Shown piece by piece: positions 27,555 through 40,566 of a stretch of 64,000 bases of DNA. Position 1 is the stretch's first letter. The number at the start of each line of letters is the position of its first letter. The stretch is from Varroa destructor. Taxonomy: Eukaryota > Arthropoda > Arachnida > Mesostigmata > Varroidae. Below the pieces are notes generated by a model. It made no database searches, was not told where the DNA came from, and saw only the letters and a list, made by a program, of their open reading frames with translations. The stretch lies in contig NW_019211456.1 of the NCBI RefSeq assembly GCF_002443255.2, positions 16,415,557 through 16,479,556 of the forward strand, written 5' to 3'. The position numbers and the translations under genes were made by a program.

Positions 27555-28184
27555 CTATGATTTTTTCTCTGCTATAGCTGTGTGCTTGCCGTGGACATCT
27601 TTGTTGCGTTTCTCACGTTGTCTATGTTCATCTTCGTCGATCTTTAATCGTTGCATTTTAGCTGGCCGAGTCGGGGTGACTCTCTCGTGGCTGTCTGTGT
27701 GCGCGCGTGTGGGGCCGGCGGATGGGTTGAAATCTATTTGACTCTCGACTGCGGCCGTTTTTTCCCGGTACGCGCTGCCAGTGGCGGTCTTGGGAGCCGC
27801 ACGCGGCCCACGGCCATGCCATCGTGAGCTGCACGCATGAGAGAAACCACTGTTCTCTTGGCGTTGAATGGTTTGGCAGAAGTTGGAGCGCCATAGTTGC
27901 ATAGCGACCGGGTTGATCAGACCGTGAGAGATGCCTGGGCCGCAACCTCGCCGCTTTCTCAGGCCTGACAACAAGGATGGCGGCGCCGGAGGCGACAAGC
28001 AGTCTGCTGAAGTATTAACTGTGGCTGACCATCTGGCTGCATCTTGATTGCCTACCGGAAGCTCCACCAGTCGAGTGCTAGCGATGTTGCCTGCGACTCG
28101 TTGGTCTTGCAAAAACTGTTTAGCCTTTGTTTCTCTCTATTCTTTTTGTAACTGTTTTTCTTCTATTGTCGATACCGTCGCCAT
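27555..28184 (-). pseudogene. Possible broken reading frame in a GC-rich block
   Basis: On the minus strand an ATG at 28,184 opens a frame of about 210 codons that ends near 27,555 and is interrupted once, by a TAG at 28,139-28,137. The first part is rich in Glu, Gln and Lys (EEKQLQKE, stop, RETKAKQFLQDQ) and could be a coiled coil. The middle is rich in Pro, Arg and Ser. The DNA is clearly more GC-rich than its surroundings. This would fit the start of a gag-like frame of a decayed retroelement, but no long terminal repeats or polymerase are seen. It could equally be a GC-rich noncoding block. I do not recognise the family. Confidence 0.22.
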
Positions 28185-30220
28185 CGACAGTGTCGCGGCG
28201 GTCCCCTTTCACAGAGCTACGTCTGTGCAAACGGATCGCCCGGCGCTGATCAGTGCTCGACTTGGGCCCAACAGGATACAACGGTTTGCTCTACTATCCA
28301 TATAATCAGCAGATCCATACTGTTCCAGCGGATAATGTGGTCGAGATACAGCGACGCAGCCCCAGCCCAGCATATCTGCATAATATGAAAAGTTTCACAT
28401 TGTGGTCTGTTTACTGCAGACTAATTGACACACTGTCCACAGCAGTATCCGGTATCAGGAAGAAAGAACGGAATAAGGCACGACCAGCATGTCGTTAAAA
28501 CGATCGATACTGCTGACGTTTCTGTTCAACACTAATAGGTTTGTGCGTGTGTTTCTTATCCCCCCCCAGCCGCCAGTTCTCAGGCACACTTTCCCCAAAA
28601 CGGAAGACGGAACCGAATTCGGTTCTCCTTTGTAAAAAGAATGATATCGAAAAAATACTGTGTTTGTGGCACACACGGCTGACGTATATGTAATAAAATG
28701 TTGACTGACTGACTGACAATTTAAATTTTGCATTTGAAATTATCATACTTCCAAATCTAGCACTGCGAACACGTACTGCTCAGGCTGTGCAGAATTAGCT
28801 ATTCGAAATAACTTTTTTTTCTTTTGCCTTTCGCGCGCTGGAATGGGTACATCACAAGCATGTCCAGACTACTGAAAACGCTCGAACGATCCCCAATCCA
28901 ACGCGGCATTTTCGATCGATGTACCCATAAATCAAAATCAATACCCAAATAAGTTACGATCTAAAACTGCCCGCGCCCATGGATATGGGCAGTCGCTGAT
29001 TGCAGTTAGCAATTTTCAAAACGTCGCGTTCGGATGCCGCCGGCCGAATCATTAGGGTTATGCTATGACAATTCTTTTTAACATACATATCCATCGAAGA
29101 ATATATATCGTCGCACCATATAAAGTAATCGAGGCATTACGATGTCGGGGCGTTGCTGGTTGGTCTCATCAGATTCATGTAATCTAGTCTAGTTTTTAGG
29201 CTGTCTGCTTGATATTTATCATAAACATGAATGAAAAAAAAAATACAAATATATAAATAAAGCTCATGTTGTTTGTAAACGTTTTCAACGGCCAGTACGC
29301 AGCGCAGAGTACATAGGGACTCTCACTTCTATTTCTCTAATCCCGCGTACCTCTTTTTCTCATTCTTACTACCTTTCCGTTTCATACTTTTCTCTTGCGT
29401 TCTCTTGTCTACGATCCTTTTCCATCTTTCCCGTCTTTAATTATACATCTATCGATGTGACCCATCGATTTTTCTGGTAATTGGCGTTACTAATCGGCAA
29501 TGATTTTATGCTTGTTTATGGCTTCTCTACAGTCATATAAACATAAAAACATACCTCTATATAAACGCCATGAACAACGAAACAAAGGCCGCCTGAAGAC
29601 TGGTAAGGCCAGCCACACGCGACGCTATCACGTGCACTTCATCCACACACAGATACAGCTGCCCTTGCTATGGCTGGTTGGTTGTGGTCGTTGACGCTGT
29701 AGCAATTGTTATTGTGATGCCTATGTGCATTCTATCTTTATGACATATTACTTATCCGTTCGGCTGACTGCTGGCCTGGTTGGATGTCACGCCGTCCATT
29801 TGGTATTGTGTTTGTGAGTGCGTGCATCTACGTGTATGCGAAAATGTTCATCCCTTCGTAAACATGTCCTATTGCAGGTCACCCACCGCGTCCAAACACT
29901 GCTTGTCGGATGGTACTCAAATTGTAATGGCTAACATAGAAGCAGCAGCGTCAGCGCCACCACTAAGCCACTGATATTTTCTAAGACCGGCCGCAATGTC
30001 GATAATATCATAATAATAATAGCTTTGTAATCATGGCAGCAATGTCGGTATACTAATAGAGCAGATAAGGCGACGGATAGAGCTATGGACTGAGACTGAT
30101 CGCGCAGGCCAACATTATCCGCTCTGATGCCGCGCGCCGTATCGTGCCATCTGCTTTGAATATGTTCGTTTGGTGAAGAAAGGAACGCACGAACGAACCA
30201 GTTAAGTAGATGGACTTCAC
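28185..30220. other. No gene seen
   Basis: Short frames only. A tgac tetranucleotide repeat lies at about 28,704-28,718 and a C-run near 28,561. The stretch upstream (minus sense) of the broken frame at 27,555-28,184 could hold a long terminal repeat if that frame is a retroelement, but I could not find a repeat partner. Confidence 0.4.
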
Positions 30221-30403
30221 CCGGCCACGTCTGTCGATGGTCTCGTCAAATTGGCCGCCGGTGTGGCCGTCGTATTGTCGCTTTCGCTTCGCTACTGCAT
30301 TCTGCACCGCTTCGCTAATTCTTCCAGCCAGATCTTCTACAGGTAAGTCGGAATCAGCATGTGCAATGTGTACTCTATGTACTGCTACTACCGGCTCCGC
30401 CAT
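30221..30403 (-). CDS. Candidate first coding exon, unknown protein
   Basis: On the minus strand an ATG at 30,403 sits in a strong context (gcagcaATGG) and opens 61 codons that end at a gtgaag donor after an Arg codon, in phase 0. The peptide begins MAEPVVAVHRVHIAHA, continues with an acidic-basic helix-like stretch (LAGRISEAVQNAVAKRKR) and ends GQFDETIDRRGR. Many codons end in G or C, unlike the AT-rich surroundings. The opposite strand has an equally good donor (ctacag, gtaagt, at 30,342-30,343), so strand is not settled. I do not recognise the protein, and no partner exon to the left was found. Confidence 0.3.
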
Positions 30404-31556
30404 TGCTGCTTATATTATTCTGTAATTCTGTGCTTTGTCTGCATCCGCCGCTCCCAAAAGCCATGCTATATTGTACCCCGTCGGGATCCCTTCGCAGTAA
30501 CAACAGCAGTAGGAACGGAATCAGCTCACGGTAGCGGCACAAACAACAGGGCACAACGACAATAGCAGCCATTTAGTTAGAGGACTGATTAATGGCTTTG
30601 TAGCAGAAACAACAATAACAACAGCACCAGCTATGGTAATGGCTGACGTGGTGATGGCGGTAGCTCGTTTCGGCATCATGACCATGGTGGGACACGTAAC
30701 ACAGAGATAGGAGAGGCCAGTCTGCAAAATGGCCACAGCCCAATGTGAGTGCTAATGGCCTTAGTCGAGCTCTGTTTCCAGCATAACACGCCGAACACAC
30801 AGACAGCATCTCGAGTTGATCACTCCCGAACGGACAGAACACAAATGCATAGATATATACGTGTCTAAGCAGCAGATAGTTTTTGGTCGACATACATCCA
30901 AAAACGTGCGCGCGAATAGACTGAGCCTCTTACTTCATTGCCAGCAGATTGTGGCAGTTCCGATACACTTGCGCCGTAAGCAGTACGTTGGGGATTCTTG
31001 CTCGTCAATATCACTCTTGCACATGTGTGTACACGTCGATTTGTTACAGATGCAGTGGGTATGCGTTGAGCGTAGCGGCCCTATGCAGAGCGCTCAATTA
31101 ATGACCCCTTTTTTCTTCACAATAGAGGTACTGATTTTTCTTGTCGCAGTTATTCGATAAAGTGTGTAAGATCTACCTGTCGATAAAAAACCATACTCCT
31201 GTTGGACTTAGAAGCGCAAGAGCAGGTATACATATCTATACAGGTGGACTATAAGGTCTAAAAGGCACATATGTTTGCTACGTTCTATGATTCGAGACTA
31301 GCACTTCGCCAGTCTGCTGACAACAATCCAGCATCTGTGTCCTATTTTTTGTGTGTCTTTCTGGCTTATCCTTTTTGCCGCTGGCGTTTCCATCGATATC
31401 CCACTACAGTCGACTTAATACAACAATAATACTTGTAAAAATGCGCTTGTATGAGCTATCGATATAAAACATTTTCGTAGATAGCTTGCAATTACCGCCA
31501 CACTCTGACTCACGCAGAGAGAAAGCGACGTTTGAGACCCTAGTTTGACCGGACCG
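30404..31556. other. No gene seen
   Basis: Short overlapping frames lie on both strands in a moderately GC-rich stretch rich in CAA/CAG-type triplets. Nothing here has both splice sites and a protein-like sequence that I could support. Confidence 0.4.
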
Positions 31557-33489
31557 CTAACAATCAGACGCAGCATTTTCGTCCATGTTTGTTTCCCTTT
31601 CTTCATTTCGTATGGCTTTTTTGGCAAACGTTTCTGTAGGAACAAGACTCGCCTTATTGCGGTTAGCGGCAGCAGAGTTACTAGCACTATCGTTGTCTGA
31701 AAAATAAAAATAAACGATCAATATGAACTTGATCGATTCGATCACGATTATTCGAACGAGATTATTGATTCGATACCAATTCGAAAAACGATAGAGAAAT
31801 AAAGCTAAAAAGAGTCAATGGCCTACCAAGTTGCGGATGTGTCAATACGGTATCGTACGACGCTGCAGCATCTACGCTTTTTTTGCTTTCCCTGTGTGTA
31901 CGTAGTATATGTGTAGTAGCACAGTAGTGTAAGCGTACGCCATCGAATGGGAAAATGGGCGACTGATGCCGAAATAAAGTACGACGATGGGAGAACATGC
32001 GGCAAATCGCATGACGATTACGTCTACAATCGGCCTCAAACGTTAAAGCGTGTCGAAACTTTCAGATGAACGCGGATATGCGACACCGAACGCTTATCCT
32101 CCATAATCACCACGAGTAATGTTCTGACCGACGACAGGAACGGCAGCAGTTAATAGGATTCCGGCAACGACAAGCGCGGCCTCATCGTTGTGGCAGCATT
32201 ATCGCGTTCATGGGCGTGCGTTGGGTTACTCCTAAATAAAAGCTATTATATTGTTATTATAAACGACGTTGTTGTTATTATAATTATCATCACTGCGGTT
32301 CAACACAAGTTTTTTCGACCACACTTTGGTTAAAAAGGAAACTATCTATCTATCTATAAGGTGTCTAAACAACGTATGTGTTGTTCGTACCTTTTTTTGG
32401 CGGCCAACGTAATTTTTTCCCATGTCGCCCAAACCGTTTTGCAAAATAAACAACGAACAGGAATACCATAGTAATAATAATGATTATGTAATTATTATTT
32501 TTGTACGAACAGACTTAGCATCCTAGAACACAGTCTATCGGAGCTTATCGTACATTATAGACAAATAGCGATATATCTCCGGGTAATAGCGGCAAACGTT
32601 TTCACGTCACGTGAAAAGCGCTTAAAAAGCACCCGATCCCAAAGAAAACGAGACGGAGCTTGTGTTTCCTAAAATATCCTCTTATTATCAAACTTGCCAA
32701 TGGATAATTGTTCCACGAAATCCTTTAGTACATAGTATAATTTTTATACTTATTATACCTACAGATTATGTATATATATCAAGGCGCAAATAAGCGAGCT
32801 CAATTTTAAAATCAGTGCACCCTGAATAACAAATTCGCTAAGACAAACTCAAAAACAAAACAAAGCGTAGCCAATATATCATAACAAGCACGACGGTAAA
32901 TTTCCATCAACCGGAACAAAGTCCTGAATTCGTTCGGCGTCGCCCCAGCGTTCGCCCTTTGCTTGGATATGTCGTCATGACCACGAGGGCCCCATAACCT
33001 GCGAATACAGAATCACAGACAGAATTCTGTTTTATCAAGCACAAAAAATAAATTAAGAGTTTTGTCCGTTTCAGCAAGGCGCTCGTGACCCGTTAGCGAC
33101 AACGATAAATCGTCATCCATCACAAAAGTGAGAAGAGCGGACACGACCTCTTATTTTGGACAAAAATGCGCACTGGCTCCAAGACAAATACGAAGGCGCT
33201 AGTTAGTAGAAGGTGGTAAATATCGATGCAAAGGAACTGATTTGAAAACACATTTGAAAGGCCTATGCCAACCTTATAGGTGAGTATCCCAAATGTACCG
33301 TAGTATAGATAGAGGATTAAAGCTATGCACCGTGCAAGGAAATAAAAATAACATCTAGAACCTCGCACAAACGAAGTAGCAATGAAATCAATCTCACCTT
33401 TGAACTCGTGTAATTGTTAGTTCGTCCAGGAACTCCCGATGCTTTGGTTTTTCCACATCAGCATGTAGTTCGAATAAAATGTCATACTT
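31557..33489 (-). CDS. Candidate 3' part of an unrecognised multi-exon gene
   Basis: Short minus-strand exons with good signals suggest a gene. Exon a, 33,489-33,398, has a T-rich acceptor ending ttattag, a gtgaga donor and one open frame (KYDILFELHADVEKPKH... ITRVQ). Exon b starts at 32,998 after ttcgcag and keeps phase (LWGPRGHDDISKQRANAG). Its end is uncertain; 32,912 keeps the needed phase but uses a weak gttgat donor. Exon c, 31,891-31,827, encodes ESKKSVDAAASYDTVLTHPQ. Exon d, 31,696-31,557, follows a strong tttttcag acceptor, joins exon c in phase and ends ENAASDC then TAG. A further exon with a strong acceptor at 32,231 (SNPTHAHERDNAA...) may be an internal or alternative last exon. 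The tail is polar, with no membrane segment. I cannot name the family. Confidence 0.38.
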
Positions 33490-36400
33490 CTAATAAAAAT
33501 AAATACGTACGAAGTTAAAATAAACTTGTGCTTGACGCAATTCCGTACTAACGTTGAGCGTATTTATTGAAGTACAGCACTAATTAAAGCGTTGCATAGC
33601 TGGAAATGGTTTCTGTTATGATTCTGGGACCAGCAAATTGGAGCTCTATCATATAACATACCATAGAGGTGACGCGAGCGGGTTGAAAATAAAAATACAG
33701 TATGAATACATTTTGTGCTTTTCGGACACATTGGTTAGACATAAAATAATATCTTCTGAAATATATTATCGTTATAATGTCTTTATGCTGATTTTTGTCG
33801 ATACGAAGCAATTTCAATTTTTTTTCTTTAAGCTTAATATATTATTGAATAATATTGGCTTGAGGTAAAACATTTGTTCACGTCTGGCCCCATACGGTAA
33901 GTGTCTGAAACAACGGACTCAGCTTATTCCCTGGGAATCATAATAGTAGGGTCAGCCGAATTGGGACTCTTGGGATAGTTATGATTTGTTTTAGTTCACT
34001 TTTATGTAGAGCATTACCTTCTAACATAAATGAACTGAATTTCTACAGATTGATGATCATAGACAAACAGACCTTTATTAGTTCCATTGATTCAATTATA
34101 TGGATAAATGTGTATTAAAAACTATATATCTGATACTCGCCATAGGTTGCTCTAGAGGCACATTAGCATGATGCAAAGAATGCCCTCGTTAAAAAACAAC
34201 CCTAAATATATATATATATTTTTTTAATTTTAAATTAAACTACTTGTTATTTAAAAATGTACTGTACTTCCCAACTAAATCTTGAAATTTGGCTTTCATT
34301 TATGTAAAGCTAGAAACTAATTTTGCGTCAGAAAATTTGACATGTGAGGAGGAAGCTATATATATAATTTTTCTGGACTATTAAAAGTTACCTGAAAAAA
34401 AATTTATTATGTGAGCTAACTAAGTTAACCGAAGAGTATTATTTGTCCTTACTTGTTGAAGACGCCTATGTCCTTATTTAGAGATGAGCTACGAGGGTTA
34501 ATCAAGCTGTCGAAACTTCTTTTAAAAAGCTATCAAATCTGACAAGTTTTTAACAACGACATGTGTGTGATACGATGAGTACGAAAATAATATAACTAAA
34601 CTTTGATACATTTCTAAAGTTTCAATTTCATGTTCAATATTTTAAAGTCGCGATTTCATGTCTGCTCTGGTCCATATGGTCCTACCCCATGGTAATTTAT
34701 AAATGGTCATGTAATTTGACCAACTGTTATTACCTTTATGAAGCCTACATAGCCATTAGCTTTAGAATAGGTGAAGTTACGATAGGAAAACGAGCTGATC
34801 ATCTTGTTCCTTAATGATGCAGTAAAAATTGAACAAAAGAGTGAAAAGAATAATTTGCTATTCCATTACAGCTTTGCCTTTTGAGATTTGGACAAAAACA
34901 AAGTTCCAAAGTTGACTTTACGAAGTTCAAATTGACTTGTGCGTATCTGAAGAACTCTATTTAAATTTAAAATTACTCTTCACTTACTAAATAAAAAACA
35001 GAGTAATCTCATAGCCCGTGTCCTCCGCCAATTGATGTCGGTTGATTGCATCGTATCTTTCTCGTACGAAGAAGAGTGAAAACGTAGAATTCACAATTCC
35101 TTTTATATCAAGCCCAAACCGTTAATTCCGCCTTTCATTGATCATGTACCGTACACAGAAAGGGTCATAAGTCTTCTAACATAGTAATCCAACGTGAAAT
35201 ATATCTGATTCGAAGATTTGCCAAGAGAGCAATTGAATAATATACAAGCATATACGACCTGTCTTCCTCTCGCGAATTGAGACTACTTAAACATGTAGCT
35301 AAAAGATCGGCGCGTGACAACCGCACACATGAGAGGAGTACTTAATCAAGTGTATAAACTGTACTCCCGCGCGACGCAATCGCGGAATTACCATTAGCTG
35401 AAAGTGATGGTATCACCATCGCTGGATTGCTTATAATTTAATTCAAAATTTTCAAACAATAAACGCGTATGACAAAAAAAAGTAGATTAAGTTCTTTTGA
35501 TTGTATACGATTTTAGGCTGAAAGAAGAGCTAAGAACAGTTTTTTTTCCAAATGACTCCTGATTCGGTCTGATCTTGCCAGAAAGCGAGCAAAAGTCGTG
35601 TATACTAATTACGGTTTAATTCGAATTTTTTCTATTCTGGCAGCAGTGTCGTTATCATCGTTAGCATAAATTAACTTGCATCAGACAATGGCGCACGGAT
35701 TTCCCGGGTGATCCACATAGGTACACATTCATACCAACTGGTTAATCGATAAATTTTCATTAAAAAATTCGCATAATTTCGGATTAGAGTTGTACTGACA
35801 AATAGACGCAACGTCAACGACCGTCTGATTCAACTTCCAGTGTGTTTCGATATCTGAAAGCTATTTATTATCGTGGACTGCTGCTTTAAAGAGTTTATAG
35901 CACTCCATGAAAAGTTTAATGCCCCCAACGAGCTTCGAAAGATGTTCAATAGTGTAGAGCTGGTCAACTTAAACGGCTTAAGTTTTTTCCCAGATTTTCG
36001 ACATAGTTGCTTACTATCGCTGGTAAGTGAAGGCTTGCCACATCACCGACCGCAGCTGATTGTTGTGACCAGATATCAGCTGGATCGGATAATATTTGTA
36101 TTGACCCATCACCGCTTGCATTGTTTTGTTACGAAGTTAGCCAGCTCAAACGGGTGCTCATGATCTTTTTTATGTACAGCCTTTTTTACATATGCCTGAA
36201 TTGTTTTATGCTAAAGTCGGCCATTGTAAAGAATGAGTTGCTCATTGATCGCTTCTGTACATTTTTAATCACTCGTGTTCTACAAGCCTTCCACACTGCC
36301 TTGAGATTAACTAATCCAAACTATTTCAACACGTTAGTGTGTCTTAGAGCAAGTACCATGCGAACATTACTTAAATGGGATAATCAAAGATAATAAAGTA

Positions 36401-39400
36401 TGCCTTCATACTGCTTATTGCTGGAGAAACTACAGAACCACGAAGTCATTTTACAGCGAAAATGATAAATAAAGACGATTTTTTAACCTCGATTACCTGT
36501 ATCCCTGGTAAAAAAGGAACCTCTGACGCTCACCATGCTCAAAATAAAAATAGGACTTGTGCAAAAAATACAAACCTCAGGAGCTACGTACCTTCCGGTT
36601 GCTGTTAGGTACATTTACGAGTGTAAATAGCCCGCAGGATTACTTTGACCATTCTTATAATATGATCAATAATATACTACGCCCTTCGAATTCGTTTCGA
36701 TTAGATCTATTGCCAAAGCTGTCTGTCTCTTTCATATTTAAATCCGAATGGCGGGTTCGTAAGAAACTATTCAAATAATTTTAATGCAAGGCCGTAATAT
36801 ATAATGGTGTAATGAACAGTAGCTCAGTGTAAACCATAAGCAATGGTCTGTCGTGAATGTGTCGCGTTGTAGCATAGCTGCAACAGAACTTATTCAGAAA
36901 AAGAGATTTATAATGTCCAACACAAGTCGAAACCAGTTAACCAACGCGGAATTCTTCACTCGCACTTTTTGAGGTAACCGGATGCGCAAAAGTCGCTCAT
37001 AAAAGAAATGAAAAGTTTCTGGGCGAACGCGCCCGAAAGGCTCAGGAAGGAGCATGAGTGTGTGCCATGTCGATGCGACAATTGCACTAGACCTAGGTGA
37101 ACCTATGCGGGTGGCTCGGTCTAACCGAGCTCGTAGTCCGTCATGCTGTAGTGTTGACAGTGAGCATTATAGATGAATTCGGAACACTCAAGGCCATTGT
37201 ATTATTTTGAACCCAAAGGACATGCGCCAGTGGCATGGCACATTGCCGCATCGGGGCAAGCGGCGGTAGCAAGTTTGAACAACCGGGTCACACATCGCCT
37301 TGGTAATAGTAAATGAAAATAATAATAAATGTACAAATATATGAGTACCGTGGGGCTCTATGGGTCAAAACTTAACGCTATGGTTAGAACACCCGGTGGG
37401 TGCTACGGTAAAGCAAAAATTACACCAATATATTTGTTAGTAGCCTTTTTTGTGATCTGAATGATTTGCTACAAGCTATATATTTTGGCGAAAATATCAG
37501 AAGATCACTATACCGTTGGTCCATATAACTCGACTATGTAGGATCATATGGGGTAGAAGTGGGGTTATATAGGCCACTAATGATTTTGTACGAGAAAGTC
37601 CGTCCAACAACAACAATAGATACTTGGCCAAAGAAAGCAGTGCTCTCATTTGCTGCCAAGCTACACGGGTTGTTTTAACATGATTCGTTTGCCTATCTTT
37701 ACATGAAGTTTTGCCGCGCAATGTGAAGCCAGTGTTTGAGGCGTGAGGAGAAACAACAGCAATGCGTGGATCGTTTTCCAAAACCAAATTACTATCTGCA
37801 TGATTCTGGAGTAAATCATTACTAATGGTAAACTTTAATTAATTATTCCTAATTGATTAACATGTCGACAGTATTGTTTCATTTGTGGGTCCGAAGACAC
37901 AGAACTGACCTGTACTCTTGAGCCAATCAGTTCTTTTATTCTCTCAACAGATGGAGCATATTCGACATTCAATTTATGTACGTTCGAAATGGCACAACGT
38001 AGTACGTTTTATTAAACGTAACTTACTTCTAATTTCCTGAGACATTCTATAATAGTTCTAAGAAGTTTTACAGCAGACATCGAGGACAAAAAAAAAATAA
38101 GCAGTTATCTTGCTAGCCCATCATTTAACAAAAGATCGATGATCTGATAGTGTCAAAATTTAAAACCAACTTTGTCTTGCTTCAAAAAGTGGAGTGGCCC
38201 ATATAACTTTACCTTCACCTATATGTAACACTTTTCACGTTGTCATTATTAAGATTTTTGTGAATGGAAATGATTGATTTCTATGAAATAATATGATTCA
38301 TATCTAAACATTCGTCTTTATCGTTGTTTTTGTATGTAGGTATTGCTAGATGTTGATCTGTACCGTTATTATGTTGAATGATTGTAGTACTGTGGGCTTA
38401 AAACGTACTTATTTTTACTGTCGTTTTAACGCACGTACAAATGTCAAAGATGAATATTACATCATCTCGAGAAAAAGTTCCTTTACTACACGCTAACCCA
38501 ATAGGCGCTTTGTTGTCAGATACATACTGCCCAGGATACATGCGTAGCACCTTGAAGTGACATTTCATAAACGCTTTCTTATTGCATTTGCGAAACCTAT
38601 AGACTACGTTGAGCGTCCTAACAATTTAGGTTACCCTCTAATTTACCGCAGTAATGCGTACAACAACAAATACAGGTCCATAGGACGTGTTGCAATGATG
38701 TGATGGGGAATACTTATAGATGTGCTACGCTTCTGTGAAAAAGAAATTAGGGATCAACACCATCGAGGAACCTGAATTAAATGAGCTAGAACATCAACGA
38801 TGAACCCTTGAAGGTGTAAATCAGGTATTTAGGATGGCACTGGGGTGAATATACTACAGTGCGCACGCCGCCAAATTACGCATGTGTACGAAACACTGCC
38901 CTTTGTTCCCGCTTTTCCTGAAAATTGTGTTTTGGAAATATCATTTGGCTTCTCGTCTCTGTCACTAATAAACATTTCGTCTGAATCAAGTCAGGTGAAA
39001 CCTGTAATTCTCCCCCTCTTCCCGTGTGGGGTAATATGAGACCGGGAGGTTTGCGCCTAAAATTGTTAACTTAGTCCTTAGTTAAAGAAAACATCTTCAC
39101 AAAGCTCAACTCGATATTTTTAATTAGTATATTTTTTGATTATCGAGCTACCAAACTGCTTGAGAACAATGCAACGGTAAAACAAGGATAGCTGATGTCG
39201 TTTTTTCGGTACATACACCACTTCTACAACTAAGCAAGATTCAAAGGTGTTATTTATTAGAAATTGATTTATTTCAAATTTCTTAATTCAAAAAGGTTTT
39301 TATGATAATTTTTTTTATTTATAACATAGGCAGTTGTTAGTTTTATTATGTATTAAAACCTCTATTTCAAGAGAAATTGTTTAGTTTTAGAGTTTTTAAT

Positions 39401-40263
39401 AGGGGCAAACGTTGTCCTGATGAATGAGTTTTTTTTGCGTATGTTTCGGTAAATCTTTTAAACCAGTGCCATTTCAATTAATGACACTTCACGAAGACGC
39501 TAAGTACTGACAAATTTTCATCTAGATGTCTTGGCAAATTCGATCTTACTATAGCTTTCGCCTCGATGTTCGTCGATATCGAGAAACAGGGTACTGCTTG
39601 AAGGACCGACTAATCAACTGAACGCTTTAAACGCTCAGGTGATCTTGCCAATTTCGTAAAGCTGAACTTGAGGTTCATAAAAACGAAGTGTGCTTAAGAA
39701 CGACGCATGAATATGAAACAAAGTTATTCAACAACTTTAATGAATTTACCAAACTACCTTTACCTCTAGTGCCCTAAACCCAAGAAAGGGGCTTAGCGTT
39801 TAACTGACTACTCGCTTTCTCATATGGCCCGCATTCTACTTTAAATGGCTTTTCTGATTAAAGAAGATTCAAGTTTATTAAAAAGTTTATATTTGCCCGC
39901 CGACTTAGCTCTCTTTGGTCAGCTTTAAAAGTCACAAATAAACGAACTTATCTTATAGGCATGAAATACCCTTGCTGGTTCTTATTCGGGTTTTTGTCGT
40001 CTGCTAGCAGTTAGTTACGTAGAACTGGTCTACCAGCACCCTTTCAGTGTATTTACTACTTATTGTGGTGAATGCGACGGCGCGACAGTATCTCGTTCTC
40101 TTGGTCTATGGTGTTGGTTTCTTCAGTGTATTACGATCGTTGCCGCCTATTTAGTCAGTACATTATTTTGTCGTCTCAAAGTGTCTCAGGATATACTACA
40201 TCAATGGAGTTTGTCGTCTGAGCATTGGCGATGCGGGTATCATCCCTAAGGTTGGTGTCGCTG
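33490..40263. other. Probable intron or upstream part of the minus-strand gene
   Basis: No family is recognised in these 6.8 kb. Several minus-strand stretches are protein-like and have partial splice signals: 34,794-34,734, 35,060-34,988 and 35,737-35,676. Their phases can be chained into the exon at 33,489, but the introns and acceptors vary in quality, so I do not call them. A plus-strand frame at 35,873-36,018 ends at a strong gtaagt donor and competes with them. A minus-strand 96-codon frame lies at 37,787-37,497. A plus-strand donor (catacg, gtaagt) lies near 33,895. Confidence 0.3.
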
Positions 40264-40566
40264 TCAGCGCTGTTGATGCAGCTGCAACACAAGCGATCTC
40301 TCTCGTTGTGGTTGCCGATTCATAGAACTTGGTCCGATCGTCGTGTCAGTGGCGAACCGAGGTCGCCAATATTCGAAAATGGATGTAACGTAAAAGTTCG
40401 CTACAGCCGTCTGCGGCGTGCTGTGCTGTGCAGCTGTGGACGAGTGGCGACCGGTGCTAGATGGTGTTGCTGAATTTTGAAGATTTCTAACAAGACGGCT
40501 TCTGTTGCCGCCGCCAGGCGTCGCGTCAAGTAATCGATAAGTAGGTGCTCTCAAAATTTCACTCAT
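40264..40566 (-). CDS. Candidate first exon or promoter island, minus strand
   Basis: A GC-rich island holds a minus-strand frame starting MSEILRAPTYRLLDATPGGG at 40,566. A gttaga donor lies after codon 25, which would make a short first exon of a gene running left, perhaps the one ending at 31,557. The full frame of 100 codons is rich in Ser, Thr and Gln and is not recognised. Alternatively the island is the promoter or 5' untranslated region of the plus-strand gene at 41,717, whose first coding exon is preceded by an acceptor. Confidence 0.2.
   Translation of the reverse strand: MSEILRAPTYRLLDATPGGGNRSRLVRNLQNSATPSSTGRHSSTAAQHSTPQTAVANFYVTSIFEYWRPRFATDTTIGPSSMNRQPQRERSLVLQLHQQR

Noticed and set aside
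28253..28290. A primer-binding-site-like sequence upstream of the broken minus-strand frame at 27,555-28,184.
   Set aside because: It does not match a tRNA 3' end well and no pair of long terminal repeats was found.
33148..33354. Minus-strand open stretch with two hydrophobic segments that can be spliced in phase between the exons at 33,489-33,398 and 32,998.
   Set aside because: It would need a 43-bp intron on one side and a weak gtcgtg donor on the other. Joining the two flanking exons directly also keeps phase, with a normal 399-bp intron.
35676..35853. Minus-strand stretches that read as exons linked by a 58-bp intron.
   Set aside because: Several incompatible readings are equally possible here, one of them on the plus strand with a better donor, so no gene model is supported.
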